Shown: one piece after another, positions 1 to 8,599 of the stretch
Layout of the letters: each line of letters starts with the position of its first letter
Numbering within the stretch: the stretch's first letter is position 1
Assembly: GCA_026645575.1 (NCBI GenBank)
Contig: JAPKMW010000057.1
Span: 6,693 to 70,692, forward strand
Direction: 5' to 3'
DNA: 64,000 bases
Source of the DNA: Caldilineaceae bacterium
GTDB lineage: Bacteria; Chloroflexota; Anaerolineae; Caldilineales; Caldilineaceae
Translations under genes and position numbers: made by a program
Notes under the pieces: model-generated
Database searches by the model: none
What the model was told of the DNA's origin: nothing
What the model saw: the letters and a program-made list of their open reading frames with translations, nothing else

Positions 1-1059
1 AGCTGTGGTGCTTAACAAGATCGCTACTTGCAAGAGACCGATCCCAAGCGCCAACAAGGCAAACCAGGGGGCTTGGGTTAAAAGGAGTACAAAGTAAAGG
101 AGCACCAACCCGCCATCTAAGATCGTTGAGAGAAATTGGGTGGTGACAAGCTCCCGAATATTAGCGTTGCTGCTCAAGCGCATGAGCAGGTCACCACTGT
201 TACGTACTTGAAAAAACTTAAAAGGCAGCGAGAGCAGATGCTCAAAGAAATTGAGCATCAAGCGTGCATCCAACTGATTTTGTAAGCGAATTAATAAAAG
301 TGAACGGATATAGCTTGTGAATCCATGCATAACCACGATCAAGGCAATCCCGGCTCCCCAAATGGTCAAGGGCGTAATGGCCGCGGCTGGGATAATCCGA
401 TCAACCAAATACTGAGTCAGAAAGGGGGAAACCAGCCCCACGCCTTGGAGGATCAGGGAAACAAATACGATCTGCGTTAGCAATCCAGGCGTTGCAAGCA
501 CTTGCTGCCAATAGGTGCGCCAGGGTAGGGCTGGGCTTTGGCTCCGTGTGTTAAAGTGAACACCTGGTTCAAAGGTCAGCACGATGCCCGTAAAGGCGGT
601 GGCGAACTCGGCGGCGCTGACTGTGCGGCGCCCTAACGCGGGATCAACAAGCTCGATTTGCTCAGGCCGCCAGGCTTCAATGACAACAAAGTGGTTGAAC
701 TCCCAATGCGCAATTGCCGGCAGTTGAATATGCTGAAAGTCAGCCAGGTTTTGCACAGAGTAAGCTTTTGTGCGCAGACCAAAGCTGCGGGCAGTTTGGA
801 CAATCCGTTGGGCGGAGATGCCATCACGACCACTACTAAGGCATTCCCGGCATTCAGTCACACGTGTCGGGCGTCCAAAATAGCTCAGAATCATCGCCAA
901 GCAAGCCGCCCCACATTCGGTTGTATTCAACTGTTGAATGACTGGAACCCGCCTGCGCTGTGACTGAATAAACCGGGGAGCAACAGAAGGTGTCTGGTTA
1001 TCCCCGTAACGCATTAATGCTTCAGTGCGAAAGATGGAAGGCTTTGTTGATGAACTCAT
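1..1059 (-). CDS. Peptidase-C39 ABC exporter, N-terminal part (cut by window edge)
   Basis: Reading the minus strand from the ATG at 1059, the frame is open for 353 codons to base 1. Residues about 35-165 are a C39 peptidase domain: ECGAACLAMI holds the catalytic Cys49, HWEFNHFVVIE supplies His123 and LVDP supplies Asp139, so the triad is intact. From about residue 175 begins an ABC transporter type-1 membrane domain (hydrophobic segments near LTQIVFVSLILQGVGL and IWGAGIALIVVMHG, then LPFKFFQVRNSGDLLMRLSS, typical of this fold). The nucleotide-binding domain would lie beyond the window. Members of this family cleave double-glycine leader peptides and export bacteriocins or signalling peptides. 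It is divergent from the STAND/TPR regulator at 1610 and shares a 550-base control region with it. The substrate is not visible here. Confidence 0.9.
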   Translation of the reverse strand, partial: MSSSTKPSIFRTEALMRYGDNQTPSVAPRFIQSQRRRVPVIQQLNTTECGAACLAMILSYFGRPTRVTECRECLSSGRDGISAQRIVQTARSFGLRTKAYSVQNLADFQHIQLPAIAHWEFNHFVVIEAWRPEQIELVDPALGRRTVSAAEFATAFTGIVLTFEPGVHFNTRSQSPALPWRTYWQQVLATPGLLTQIVFVSLILQGVGLVSPFLTQYLVDRIIPAAAITPLTIWGAGIALIVVMHGFTSYIRSLLLIRLQNQLDARLMLNFFEHLLSLPFKFFQVRNSGDLLMRLSSNANIRELVTTQFLSTILDGGLVLLYFVLLLTQAPWFALLALGIGLLQVAILLSTTA

Positions 1060-1263
1060 GCTCGTTTTGGTTCCTACTCACACAACGATTGGTCGTCCAG
1101 CGGTGAATTGCTACAGCGCAAGAATAACGACTTTCTGGTTTGCTTACAACGCCCCTGAGGACAGTCTTTGGAATGAGAAAGCCACCACTTTGGACCAGGC
1201 TTTTCCTGTCCTCAGAGACAGGTATAAAGACAACCGCTGTTACTGCACATCAGGATAGCGCAC

Positions 1264-1297
1264 TCCTTTTCCGAATTTCAGGAAAAATTTTCGGAAA
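1264..1297. promoter_or_regulatory. TTCCGAA box, copy 1 (possible operator)
   Basis: The 16-mer CTCCTTTTCCGAATTT at 1264-1279 is repeated exactly at 1522-1537. Here TTCCGAA (1269-1275) is followed by TTTCGGAAA (1289-1297), giving a spaced inverted repeat. A further TCGGAA lies at 1323-1328. It sits about 205-240 bases upstream of the C39 exporter start. That it is an operator is inference. Confidence 0.45.
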
Positions 1298-1521
1298 TTT
1301 TTCAATCCCATCACACACATTGTCGGAAAACAAACTCTTCCTGACGATTAGTAAAGTAGCAGCTTGTGATAAATGACGTACTTTTTATAGCGCAGGTTTG
1401 TATTTGTTATGGTAATATAATCGTTGGTTAGGAATCTGTTTTTCCTAATCATCTTAATCTAATTTACTATATATCGTTCCTGCATCCCTTACTTATTCAT
1501 ACCGACAGCTTATGTTTTACG

Positions 1522-1543
1522 CTCCTTTTCCGAATTTTCGGAA
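1522..1543. promoter_or_regulatory. TTCCGAA box, copy 2 (possible operator)
   Basis: TTCCGAA (1528-1534) and TTCGGAA (1537-1543) are perfect arms around two bases. The box sits 67-88 bases upstream of the STAND regulator ATG, a usual place for an operator or activator site. The 16 bases at 1522-1537 are identical to 1264-1279. Confidence 0.5.
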
Positions 1544-1609
1544 GAGAGCATTGGTACAATGAGAGTAAGGGGGCGGTAAGCGTCATGTAGTGCAAAAACG
1601 GACGCAGCT

Positions 1610-4198
1610 ATGACCGGCTCTGCCAAAGAATTTAGTCGCTTATTAACCGAGGCGATTCGTCTGCTCAAAAGTCAAGAGGATAAGTCGATTGCGGCGATCC
1701 AGGATGAGCTAGGGTACGCCATCGGTCGTACTGGTGCAACAGTGGAGCATTGGCGCAAAGGCAATTTGCCGGCGCGCCCGGATCAAACCGAGGCATTTGT
1801 ACAGGCGCTGTGCGAACGCACCGATCTCGATCGTGCCTGGTACAAACGGTTCTTGATCACAGCCGGTCATGCCAATCCGGAAAAGTTCCTGGCAACCTTG
1901 ATTTTTGGCGCCAACCCAGCCCAACCTGCCGCTGTCGCCCAAACAGTAGTGACAGCCGCGCCTGAACCGGAGGCGCCTTTCTGGCCGCTTGTGCCGCCGG
2001 AGCAACCGCCGGAAGTCGCGAGGCTGGTTGGCCGCCAGAAGACCTTATTGCAACTCAAAGGGCAGCTTGTTACGGCGCAACTTGTCGTCATTACAGGCAT
2101 GCCGGGGGTAGGGAAGACGGCATTGGCTGCCGCCTTGCTCCAGTGGCTCCAATGGCCGACGGAAAAATTGTTTTGGTATCCCTTCCGCGGCCGGGAAGGG
2201 ATCAATGATATTGTCTGGCGATTGGCCGATTTTCTAGCGTGGCATGGCTTACCTGAGTTTCAACGGCTGTTACGCAACAATCAGCCGCCACCGGCAACGG
2301 TGCTACTTGATGCGCTGTTTCATGCCATGCGTAACCAGGGATATCTACTTTGTTTTGATGATTTTCATTTGCTGGATGATCTGGGGGCCGCCGAACATTT
2401 ACTCCGCTCATTTGAAGCCAGGGCGACACGCCGTGAATTACATATCGTGCTGATTTCACGCACGATCCCCAAAGTTGTGCAGACAACAGGAATTGAAACG
2501 GTGACCGGGTTAAGTCGTGAAGAAGCAAATAACTTGCTGCGCCAGCAAGGCATTCCCGTGACCGAGGAACGCATGATCGATATTCAGTTGTTGACACAAG
2601 GCAATCCGCAATTGTTATTGCTCATTGGCGACATGTTAAAACATGGCGGTGATCCGAATCTGCTGTTGACGTCGATCCTGCGTTCGGTATCCGTGGAAAA
2701 TTATGTTCTGCGTGAAGTTGATGAACGCATTTCAGCCGAGGAACGTATTGTGATGCAGACCGTTGCCGTGCTGACGGAAGCAGCGGCCAACGTGGAAATC
2801 ATTGAAGTGGTGGCCGCAATTGGTGGTGTGAAAAAGCATCTCCTGCATCTAGCGGAACGGCATTTGGTGCTATGCGACCGTAGAGGGGCAGAACCGATCT
2901 ACAGTCAACACGCACTTGTGCAGACCTTTTATTATGAGATGCTCAGTCGCAGCGAACGACGCACGCTGCATCGCCGGGCGGCTGACTACTATTTACACGA
3001 GCGCCATGATCCCCTCCATGCGGCGTTGCACCTGGAGCGCGCCAGCGAATATGAGCAGGCGGTTCGGGTGATTGCTCATGCCCCATTGCCCCAATTGCTT
3101 CGGCAAGGGCGTGTACAAACCGTAACTCAATTGCTCGAAAAGCTAGCCGCCGAATATGGGGACAGTTGGCAAGATCAACAAAATTGGCTACTGCTTTCGA
3201 TTATCCGCGGTCACATCTACCGTCTACTAGGCGTCTACCAGCGTACGCTGGAGATGTTTGAAGCGGCATTACACCAGAGCGGATCCCCACTAAACCAGGC
3301 AAAATTATTAACAGAATTGGGCGCCACCTACTCTGCCAAAGGTCAATTTGTTGAGGCCAAACAGCTTTACTTGCAAAGCCTTGCGCTCTATCAGTCGCTG
3401 GCCGATGACAGTCAGTTGGCTGAACTACACAATGGCATTGGTTGGGCGGCTTACCGCTTAGGACATCTGACCGAAGCCTATACCCATTTTCAACAAGGGC
3501 AACATTTTGCCCATAAGCACAACCAAGAGCAATTGATCGCACGCATAGAACAAGGGCTTGGCTTAATTCAATGGCGCCGCGGTGAATTGGCGGCGGCGGA
3601 AGCCACCTTTACCGCAAGTCGCCACCGCTTTGCTCAACTTGGGGAAAGTTGGCACGAGGCCGAATCAGTTAGCAATCTGGGGCTGGTCTTTGATGAGACC
3701 GGTGACGTCCAACGCGCCCGTCAACAGTGGGAACAGGCCATTGAGATGATGGAAAAGATCGGCAAAATCAACAGCCTCATTACAACCTACTGTAACCTGG
3801 GCGACTCCTACCAGGCAACCGGTGAGGGTCGCACGGCTATCGGCTATTACACAACAGCGCTTCAGCTCGTGGAAAACACCGATGACACGTTGATGCTGAG
3901 TTATACGTTGGCGCGGCTGGCAGATGCACAACTCACCCTTGGCAAACAACAGGAGGCGCTGCTGACTGCCACACGCGCCTACCAAATTGCCAAAGCCGGC
4001 GTGTATCAAGCCGAACTTGGGAGCATCTGTCGGGTTTTAGGCGACATTTGGGCGGCGTTGACTGATTTCAACCAGGCGCAATGCTATTATCAACAAGCAT
4101 TGCCCTTGCTGGAAGTAACACAAGAAATAGATGAATTAACCAAAGCGCGTCAGCGCTACGAACAACTTTCTACCTCGATAAGGAGACCCAAACCATGA
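1610..4198 (+). CDS. STAND ATPase regulator with NB-ARC and TPR domains
   Basis: This 862-residue protein has three parts. Residues 1-105 form a helical region resembling a helix-turn-helix head (GYAIGRTGATVEHWRKGN). An NB-ARC-type ATPase follows, with P-loop GMPGVGKTALA near 163-173 and Walker B LLCFDDFHLLDD near 247. The C-terminal part (about 480-850) is TPR-like helical repeats, e.g. LGATYSAKGQFVEAKQLYLQSL and LGDSYQATGEGRTAIGYYTTAL. Such proteins (MalT/AfsR/GutR style) switch between ADP and ATP forms when the repeat domain binds a ligand. The DNA-binding role of the N-terminus is inferred. The stop codon overlaps the next start (ATGA at 4195), so the downstream secreted protein is translationally coupled. 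Confidence 0.85.
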   Translation: MTGSAKEFSRLLTEAIRLLKSQEDKSIAAIQDELGYAIGRTGATVEHWRKGNLPARPDQTEAFVQALCERTDLDRAWYKRFLITAGHANPEKFLATLIFGANPAQPAAVAQTVVTAAPEPEAPFWPLVPPEQPPEVARLVGRQKTLLQLKGQLVTAQLVVITGMPGVGKTALAAALLQWLQWPTEKLFWYPFRGREGINDIVWRLADFLAWHGLPEFQRLLRNNQPPPATVLLDALFHAMRNQGYLLCFDDFHLLDDLGAAEHLLRSFEARATRRELHIVLISRTIPKVVQTTGIETVTGLSREEANNLLRQQGIPVTEERMIDIQLLTQGNPQLLLLIGDMLKHGGDPNLLLTSILRSVSVENYVLREVDERISAEERIVMQTVAVLTEAAANVEIIEVVAAIGGVKKHLLHLAERHLVLCDRRGAEPIYSQHALVQTFYYEMLSRSERRTLHRRAADYYLHERHDPLHAALHLERASEYEQAVRVIAHAPLPQLLRQGRVQTVTQLLEKLAAEYGDSWQDQQNWLLLSIIRGHIYRLLGVYQRTLEMFEAALHQSGSPLNQAKLLTELGATYSAKGQFVEAKQLYLQSLALYQSLADDSQLAELHNGIGWAAYRLGHLTEAYTHFQQGQHFAHKHNQEQLIARIEQGLGLIQWRRGELAAAEATFTASRHRFAQLGESWHEAESVSNLGLVFDETGDVQRARQQWEQAIEMMEKIGKINSLITTYCNLGDSYQATGEGRTAIGYYTTALQLVENTDDTLMLSYTLARLADAQLTLGKQQEALLTATRAYQIAKAGVYQAELGSICRVLGDIWAALTDFNQAQCYYQQALPLLEVTQEIDELTKARQRYEQLSTSIRRPKP

Positions 4199-4653
4199 AG
4201 ATTTTTTCCCCTAGCGCACCATCGGCACGATCAACGCTACATGCCAATCTATGCGCTGGACTTACGCGCACGCTAACGGCTTCGCTTCTATTCAGCTTCG
4301 TAGCTGTCACCCACTTGCCTCCTACTGTGGCGCAAGCAGCCAATGATGGGGGGCCAGTGACGCAGTCGCAACAAGCAACGGCGCCTTCATCCGTGACTTG
4401 GCAAAATTTCATGCAGGTGAGCCAACCCGCCAGCAATAATACCGAAGTTGAACCGGCTCCGGTGGATCAGAATCCAATTGGGGGCAAACTACCACCCGCC
4501 CCTAAGGATGACACTTGTCCTCCACCAGGTGACGACAAAGGCGGCAGTTGGGTAAACGGTGATAATAGTGTGGCGACAAAACTGCATACAATCTTAAAAA
4601 CGATTGGCTCGCGCGGGTTGGTCCTTGAAACCAAGCGTGGCTGTGGCGGATAG
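4195..4653 (+). CDS. Small secreted protein coupled to the STAND regulator
   Basis: This 152-residue protein matches no family I recognise. Residues 1-48 look like a long Sec signal peptide: a basic start, a hydrophobic stretch (TASLLFSFVAVTHL) and a signal peptidase site after VAQA. The mature part is short, rich in Pro, Asp and Gly (PPAPKDDTCPPPGDDKGG) and has two Cys (the second in RGCGG at the C-terminus). AGGAGA at 4181-4186 is a good ribosome site, and the start overlaps the regulator stop. Size, signal peptide, position and overlap resemble pro-peptide genes next to TPR regulators (Rap-Phr, PlcR-PapR), but no sequence similarity to those is claimed. It could instead be a small structural secreted protein. 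Confidence 0.7.
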   Translation: MKIFSPSAPSARSTLHANLCAGLTRTLTASLLFSFVAVTHLPPTVAQAANDGGPVTQSQQATAPSSVTWQNFMQVSQPASNNTEVEPAPVDQNPIGGKLPPAPKDDTCPPPGDDKGGSWVNGDNSVATKLHTILKTIGSRGLVLETKRGCGG

Positions 4654-4677
4654 ATCGAACACACCCGGTTCGTAAGT

Positions 4678-4707
4678 TTGCATGGTCAGATGGGTCAAGG
4701 CTATGAT
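4678..4707 (+). promoter_or_regulatory. Possible promoter of the M20 hydrolase gene
   Basis: TTGCAT at 4678-4683 and TATGAT at 4702-4707 are 18 bases apart, upstream of the start at 4779. This is a visual match only. Confidence 0.3.
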
Positions 4708-4778
4708 AGCACAATGGCTTCGGCCCGATGAGTTGCTAGCCGAAACGTTACAAAACCGATAAAAGAGGATCACGATCT

Positions 4779-6023
4779 ATGCTGACTACGACAACCCTCA
4801 CCCCCCAACGCGCCATTGCCGAATTGCAAGAGCTGCACGCCCTCACCGGCGACGAAAATGGCGCCCAACGCCTGGCCTGGACGCCAACGTGGGCCAAGGC
4901 GCGCGATTGGTTCAAAGCTAAACTGGCCGAACTGCCGGTCGAAACCCATCAAGACGAAGCCGGCAACCTATGGTCAACGCTGCCCGGCCACTCCGACCAA
5001 GCGCTGCTCATCGGCGGCCATCTCGATTCAGTGCCGAATGGCGGCTGGTTGGATGGTTGTCTCAATGTGTTAGCCGGGTTGGAAGTGTTGCGCCGTGTGG
5101 CGGCGGAGGGCAAACCGCCCGTTACGCTCCGGCTGGTCGACTGGGCCGATGAAGAGGGCGCACGCTTTGGTCATAGCTTGCTGGGATCCAGTGGTGTTTC
5201 CGGCTCGTTGCAACCGGCGAAGGCCGCCGAATTACGCGATCGGGACGGGTTACGTCTGGCGGATGTGGTGCGACCGTATGGCGTTGATATTCAACGCGCC
5301 AAAGAAGCCGCCAAAGAATTGCGCAACGCCGCCGCCTACCTGGAACTGCATATTGAGCAAGGACCAGTGTTGGAAAGTCTGAACTTGCCCCTGGGCGCGG
5401 TCATCGGCACCTATGGCGTGGAACGGCACAGCCTTACCTTTAGCGGACAGGCCGCCCATGCCGGTTCGACGCCCATGAATCAACGACGTGATGCCTTGGG
5501 GGCGGCGGCGAAATTCGCCCTGGAAATTCGTGAAATCGCTAAACGGCACGGCGGCGTCTGCACTTGTGGTCGCATTGCCGTCAAACCCAACATTCCCACA
5601 GCGGTCGTCGGCGAGTGTGACATTACCTTGGATCAGCGCCACCTGAATGCGGAAAGCCTGGCAACCATGTTGGCCGAAGCGCAACAGGCCAGCCAACACT
5701 TTGCCCAAGAGGAAGATGTTGCGCTGACCTGGCATCACCTCTGGCGGATTCACCCGATTCTCTTTCACCAGAAGCTGGTTGACCTTTGCGCCGAAGCTGT
5801 GCTGGAAACGTGCGGCCAGGTGCATCGCCTGCCCAGCGGCCCGCTCCATGATGCCGCCGAAGTCGCCCGCGCCGGGGTGCCGACGGTCATGCTCTTTGTC
5901 CAAAGCCTGCGTGGTCTCTCCCATGCCAAAGAGGAAGATACCCGTCTTGAGCATCTGGCGCAAAGTGTGATTGCGTTGGATAAATTGACCACCAAGACCA
6001 TGCAGTGGGTACAAACAGGCTAG
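4779..6023 (+). CDS. M20-family amidohydrolase (N-carbamoyl-L-amino acid hydrolase type)
   Basis: This 414-residue protein has the metal-binding signatures of the hydantoinase/carbamylase branch of peptidase family M20. GGHLDSVPNGGWLDG (residues ~78-92) gives the first His and bridging Asp, DWADEEGARF (~121-130) the Glu pair, HIEQGPVLES (~191-200) is the hallmark of the carbamoylase/ureidoglycolate group, and LHDAAEVA (~357) plus GLSHAKEE near the end give the last ligands. Members cleave N-carbamoyl amino acids, allantoate or ureidoglycolate to release ammonia and CO2; the exact substrate cannot be told. It is cytoplasmic, with no signal peptide. It is followed by a hairpin repeat and then an enolase-superfamily gene, probably transcribed separately. 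Confidence 0.88.
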   Translation: MLTTTTLTPQRAIAELQELHALTGDENGAQRLAWTPTWAKARDWFKAKLAELPVETHQDEAGNLWSTLPGHSDQALLIGGHLDSVPNGGWLDGCLNVLAGLEVLRRVAAEGKPPVTLRLVDWADEEGARFGHSLLGSSGVSGSLQPAKAAELRDRDGLRLADVVRPYGVDIQRAKEAAKELRNAAAYLELHIEQGPVLESLNLPLGAVIGTYGVERHSLTFSGQAAHAGSTPMNQRRDALGAAAKFALEIREIAKRHGGVCTCGRIAVKPNIPTAVVGECDITLDQRHLNAESLATMLAEAQQASQHFAQEEDVALTWHHLWRIHPILFHQKLVDLCAEAVLETCGQVHRLPSGPLHDAAEVARAGVPTVMLFVQSLRGLSHAKEEDTRLEHLAQSVIALDKLTTKTMQWVQTG

Positions 6024-6387
6024 GTTCTGTCAATCGGCTGGTTTATGGCCGGTAGAAGAGAAGGTGTATTTCAAGTTTAGGGCGAGTTTTCGCTCTGTGC
6101 GAGTCCGTGACTCGCCCTGTTCAGCGAGTCACGGACTCGCACAGAGCGGTGCTACCCTAAAAGTGAAATGCACCCTAGAAGAGATGCGGATGCAGATGGC
6201 GCGGATCTTGTCGTAAAGAGAAAATCCGCGTCAACTGCATCCGTGTCTGTCCCCTTTTCCGCAAGCTGGCAACTTTCCTCAAACCTGCTATAATGGTCGT
6301 TATGATTATCACCCCTATTCCGCAAATTCAATTCCATTGATTCATTATTGATTCACTATCGCACAAAGCGCACTGGAAAGGTCTACC
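6024..6387. other. Intergenic region with a large hairpin repeat
   Basis: No gene is seen. The stretch carries the palindrome at 6091-6148 and, further out, an imperfect outer inverted repeat (6063-6082 against 6155-6174, 17 of 20 positions pair), so the whole structure spans about 112 bases. The remaining 200 bases before the next gene hold no feature I can name. Confidence 0.6.
6091..6148. repeat. GTCCGTGAC palindrome, GCGAG subtype
   Basis: Two perfect 25-base arms (6091-6115, 6124-6148) surround an 8-base loop. Each arm contains GCGAGTCCGTGACTCGC, itself a small palindrome, so the element can fold as one long or two short hairpins. An imperfect outer pair extends it to 6063-6174. Confidence 0.85.
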
Positions 6388-7566
6388 ATGAAAGTTACCG
6401 GCGTTCGCACCCAATCCTATGAAATCGAACTGGCGCGCCCGCTGGGTGATGCCAATGATCCCCGCGGCTGCACCCACCTCGCCATGATGGCGGTCTATCT
6501 CGACACCGATGAAGGGCTGACGGGCATTGCCATCAGCGGCCCCGGCATGGAAAAGATGATTAAGGGCATGGTCGATGGCTTGATTGTCGGGCGCGACCCG
6601 CGGGGTGTGCGCGGGCTGTGGAAGCGCATGATCGACCAGGTCTTCAAGGGCAACAACCGGGGCATGGTCTCCGGCGCCATTGCCGCCATTGATGTGGCGC
6701 TCTGGGATCTAAAGGCCAAGATCAACAACGAGCCACTCTGGAAGACGTTGGGCGCCTCCTCGCGCTATGTCAAGGGCTATGCCAGTGACATTGGTTTGAA
6801 CCTAAGCGATGACGAGTTACGAGCCTTTTACACCCGTCTTGCCCAACAAGGCATCCACGCCGGCAAGGTCAAGGTGGGGTTGAGCCAGACGGACGACCTA
6901 CGCCGCATTGGCTTGATGCACGATGCCCTGGCCACCAGCGGCAAGAAACCGTTGCTCATGATCGACTCCAACGAGTATTGGTCGCCCAAGCAAGCCATCC
7001 GTCATATCCAGGAAATTGAGGAACAGTTTGATCTCTTCTGGGTGGAAGAACCGGCGCGGCGTTGGGACTATCGCGGGCTGCGCAAAGTCTCGGAAAGTGT
7101 ACGTGCGGCTGTTGCCACCGGGGAAAACCTCAACGACATTAGCGAATTTATGGCCCTGGTTGCCAACGAAGCGGCGGATGTGATCCAGGTCGGCGTCGGC
7201 ACCTCGGGCATCACTGGCGCGATGATGGTGGCCGAGATGGCTTACGGCTTTGAGATTCCAGTTTCGCTCATGAACTGCCCAGCCAACTATATGGCCCATC
7301 TGGCCGCCGTGTTGCCCAATCACAACATGATGGAAGTGCTGGACGCCGGCGGCGACCAAGGCATGATCCACCGGCACACGGTGCAGGACGGCTATGTGGT
7401 CTTGAGCGATGATCCCGGCATCGGCATCACCTTTGATGAAGCCAAGTTGAATGCTTGGGCGATTGACAAGCCGTCGGCGCGCGTCACTATGCCCTTTGCC
7501 CGCCGCCGGGGCGCTGGTCTCTTCCAAGTGCCGGTGGGCGAGCCAGAGCATTTGCCGGAGGAATAA
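6388..7566 (+). CDS. Enolase-superfamily enzyme (mandelate racemase/muconate lactonizing type)
   Basis: This 392-residue protein has the two-domain layout of the superfamily: an N-terminal capping domain (SYEIELARPLGDANDPRGCTH) and a barrel. Visible catalytic features are a Lys-x-Lys motif in AGKVKVGLS (~158-166), and the three metal ligands in LLMIDSNEYW (~190), FWVEEPARRW (~220) and ATGENLND (~244). Members remove a proton alpha to a carboxylate, typically as sugar-acid dehydratases or racemases. The specific acid cannot be told from sequence alone. GGAAAGG just upstream of 6388 is a good ribosome site. It is cytoplasmic and appears to be a single-gene unit between two hairpin repeats. Confidence 0.88.
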   Translation: MKVTGVRTQSYEIELARPLGDANDPRGCTHLAMMAVYLDTDEGLTGIAISGPGMEKMIKGMVDGLIVGRDPRGVRGLWKRMIDQVFKGNNRGMVSGAIAAIDVALWDLKAKINNEPLWKTLGASSRYVKGYASDIGLNLSDDELRAFYTRLAQQGIHAGKVKVGLSQTDDLRRIGLMHDALATSGKKPLLMIDSNEYWSPKQAIRHIQEIEEQFDLFWVEEPARRWDYRGLRKVSESVRAAVATGENLNDISEFMALVANEAADVIQVGVGTSGITGAMMVAEMAYGFEIPVSLMNCPANYMAHLAAVLPNHNMMEVLDAGGDQGMIHRHTVQDGYVVLSDDPGIGITFDEAKLNAWAIDKPSARVTMPFARRRGAGLFQVPVGEPEHLPEE

Positions 7567-7573
7567 TGCCCGC

Positions 7574-7632
7574 CGCTCACCGCCGGTCCGTGACCGATGA
7601 TTGGGGCGCCGGTCACGGACCGGCGGCGAGCG
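7574..7632. repeat. GTCCGTGAC palindrome, CCGG subtype
   Basis: Arms of 23 bases (7574-7596, 7610-7632) with one mismatch surround a 13-base loop, starting 8 bases after the enolase-superfamily stop codon. Confidence 0.85.
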
Positions 7633-7690
7633 AGGGTTGGCGTTACCTGGAGGAATCGCGCAATTAATGGAAGTAACACAAGCACAAGGT

Positions 7691-7748
7691 TAGGGAGACA
7701 GGGAGACAAGAAGAAGGGAAGTATTCTTCTTGTCTCCCTGTCTCCCTA
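7691..7748. repeat. Word-repeat hairpin (GGGAGACA words)
   Basis: Arms 7691-7715 and 7724-7748 are perfectly complementary. Each arm is built from the word GGGAGACA repeated twice followed by AGAAGA. It lies between the enolase-superfamily gene and the DUF4058 gene. Confidence 0.8.
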
Positions 7749-7813
7749 TCTGTAGACGTAGAAAACCCACCTATGCTATAATGCAGGAAATGCGTTTTTG
7801 ATGAGGAGGGGCT

Positions 7814-8587
7814 ATGTCGTATCCGTTTCCGGGCATGAACCCGTGGTTGGAAGATTCGAAGATTTGGCGCAATGTTCATTTGAGTTTGATCAATGCATTA
7901 CGCGATGATCTGGCCCCCCAACTGGAGCCGCGCTACTTTGTTGATGTAGAAACGCACACCTATATCTCAACATCGCCAAATTTGCCGATTCGCACCCGTT
8001 ATCCCGATGTGAGTATCTTGAAAACAGGGGGGCCAGCCGTTGGTTCACCGGCTGTACGCTCGGCAGCTATACCCTTAGTCATTGATATGCCGCTGCCTGA
8101 ACCGTATGAAGAACCCTATTTGGCGGTGCGTTTATTGCCTGACGGCGAAGTTGTGACCGTGATCGAGGTGTTGTCGCATACCAACAAAAGAGCTGGCGAC
8201 GAACGCCAGAGCTACTTGGAGAAGCGCGCTTCCTTTATGAGCAGTGAGGTGCATTTTATTGAGATTGACTTGTTGCGCGCCTACGATCCCATGCCCTATG
8301 CCGAACATCGCACTGCCCATTACCGGATCTTGGTGCGCCGCCGCGAGTTACGGCGGCGGGCGCACTTATACGCCTTCACTGTGCGCGACCCGATCCCGCT
8401 CTTTCCATTGCCCCCGTTGCCCGATGACCAGGAACCGTTAGTCGATCTAGGCACGCTGTTACACGAGATTTATGATCGCGCCCGCTATCGCCTGGTCATT
8501 GATTATAGCAAACCACCCATCCCGCAGTTAGAACCAGCCGACGCCGCTTGGGCGGACGGATCTCTGGCCGCTGCCCAAATCCAATGA
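7814..8587 (+). CDS. DUF4058 family protein
   Basis: This 257-residue protein opens with YPFPGMNPWLEDSKIWRNVH, the hallmark start of DUF4058, a family of unknown function common in Chloroflexota, cyanobacteria and planctomycetes. The middle part (RYPDVSIL, VTVIEVLSHTNKRAGDERQSYLEKR) resembles the Asp...Glu-x-Lys-like core of Uma2/PD-(D/E)XK proteins: an Asp in PDVSI and a Glu in VIEVLS followed by Ser rather than Lys. Any nuclease activity is therefore speculative. GAGGAGGGG before the ATG is a strong ribosome site. It is cytoplasmic. Confidence 0.88.
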   Translation: MSYPFPGMNPWLEDSKIWRNVHLSLINALRDDLAPQLEPRYFVDVETHTYISTSPNLPIRTRYPDVSILKTGGPAVGSPAVRSAAIPLVIDMPLPEPYEEPYLAVRLLPDGEVVTVIEVLSHTNKRAGDERQSYLEKRASFMSSEVHFIEIDLLRAYDPMPYAEHRTAHYRILVRRRELRRRAHLYAFTVRDPIPLFPLPPLPDDQEPLVDLGTLLHEIYDRARYRLVIDYSKPPIPQLEPADAAWADGSLAAAQIQ

Positions 8588-8599
8588 AATTGAACAACT

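Larger units (their letters stand above)
1060..1609. other. Divergent control region between exporter and STAND regulator
   Basis: No convincing gene lies here; the short open frames at 1025-1376 have no start signal or family resemblance. The region is A/T-rich compared with its flanks and holds two copies of a TTCCGAA box (listed separately) and a TATAAT hexamer at 1416-1421 without a good -35. It must contain the promoters for both divergent genes. Confidence 0.6.

Noticed and set aside
4195..4653. Small secreted protein as a direct C39 substrate with a double-glycine leader
   Set aside because: Gly-Gly occurs (IGGK, KGGS) but the Leu/Glu pattern expected before such a site is missing and a Sec signal peptide is present instead, so a leader-peptide call is not supported.
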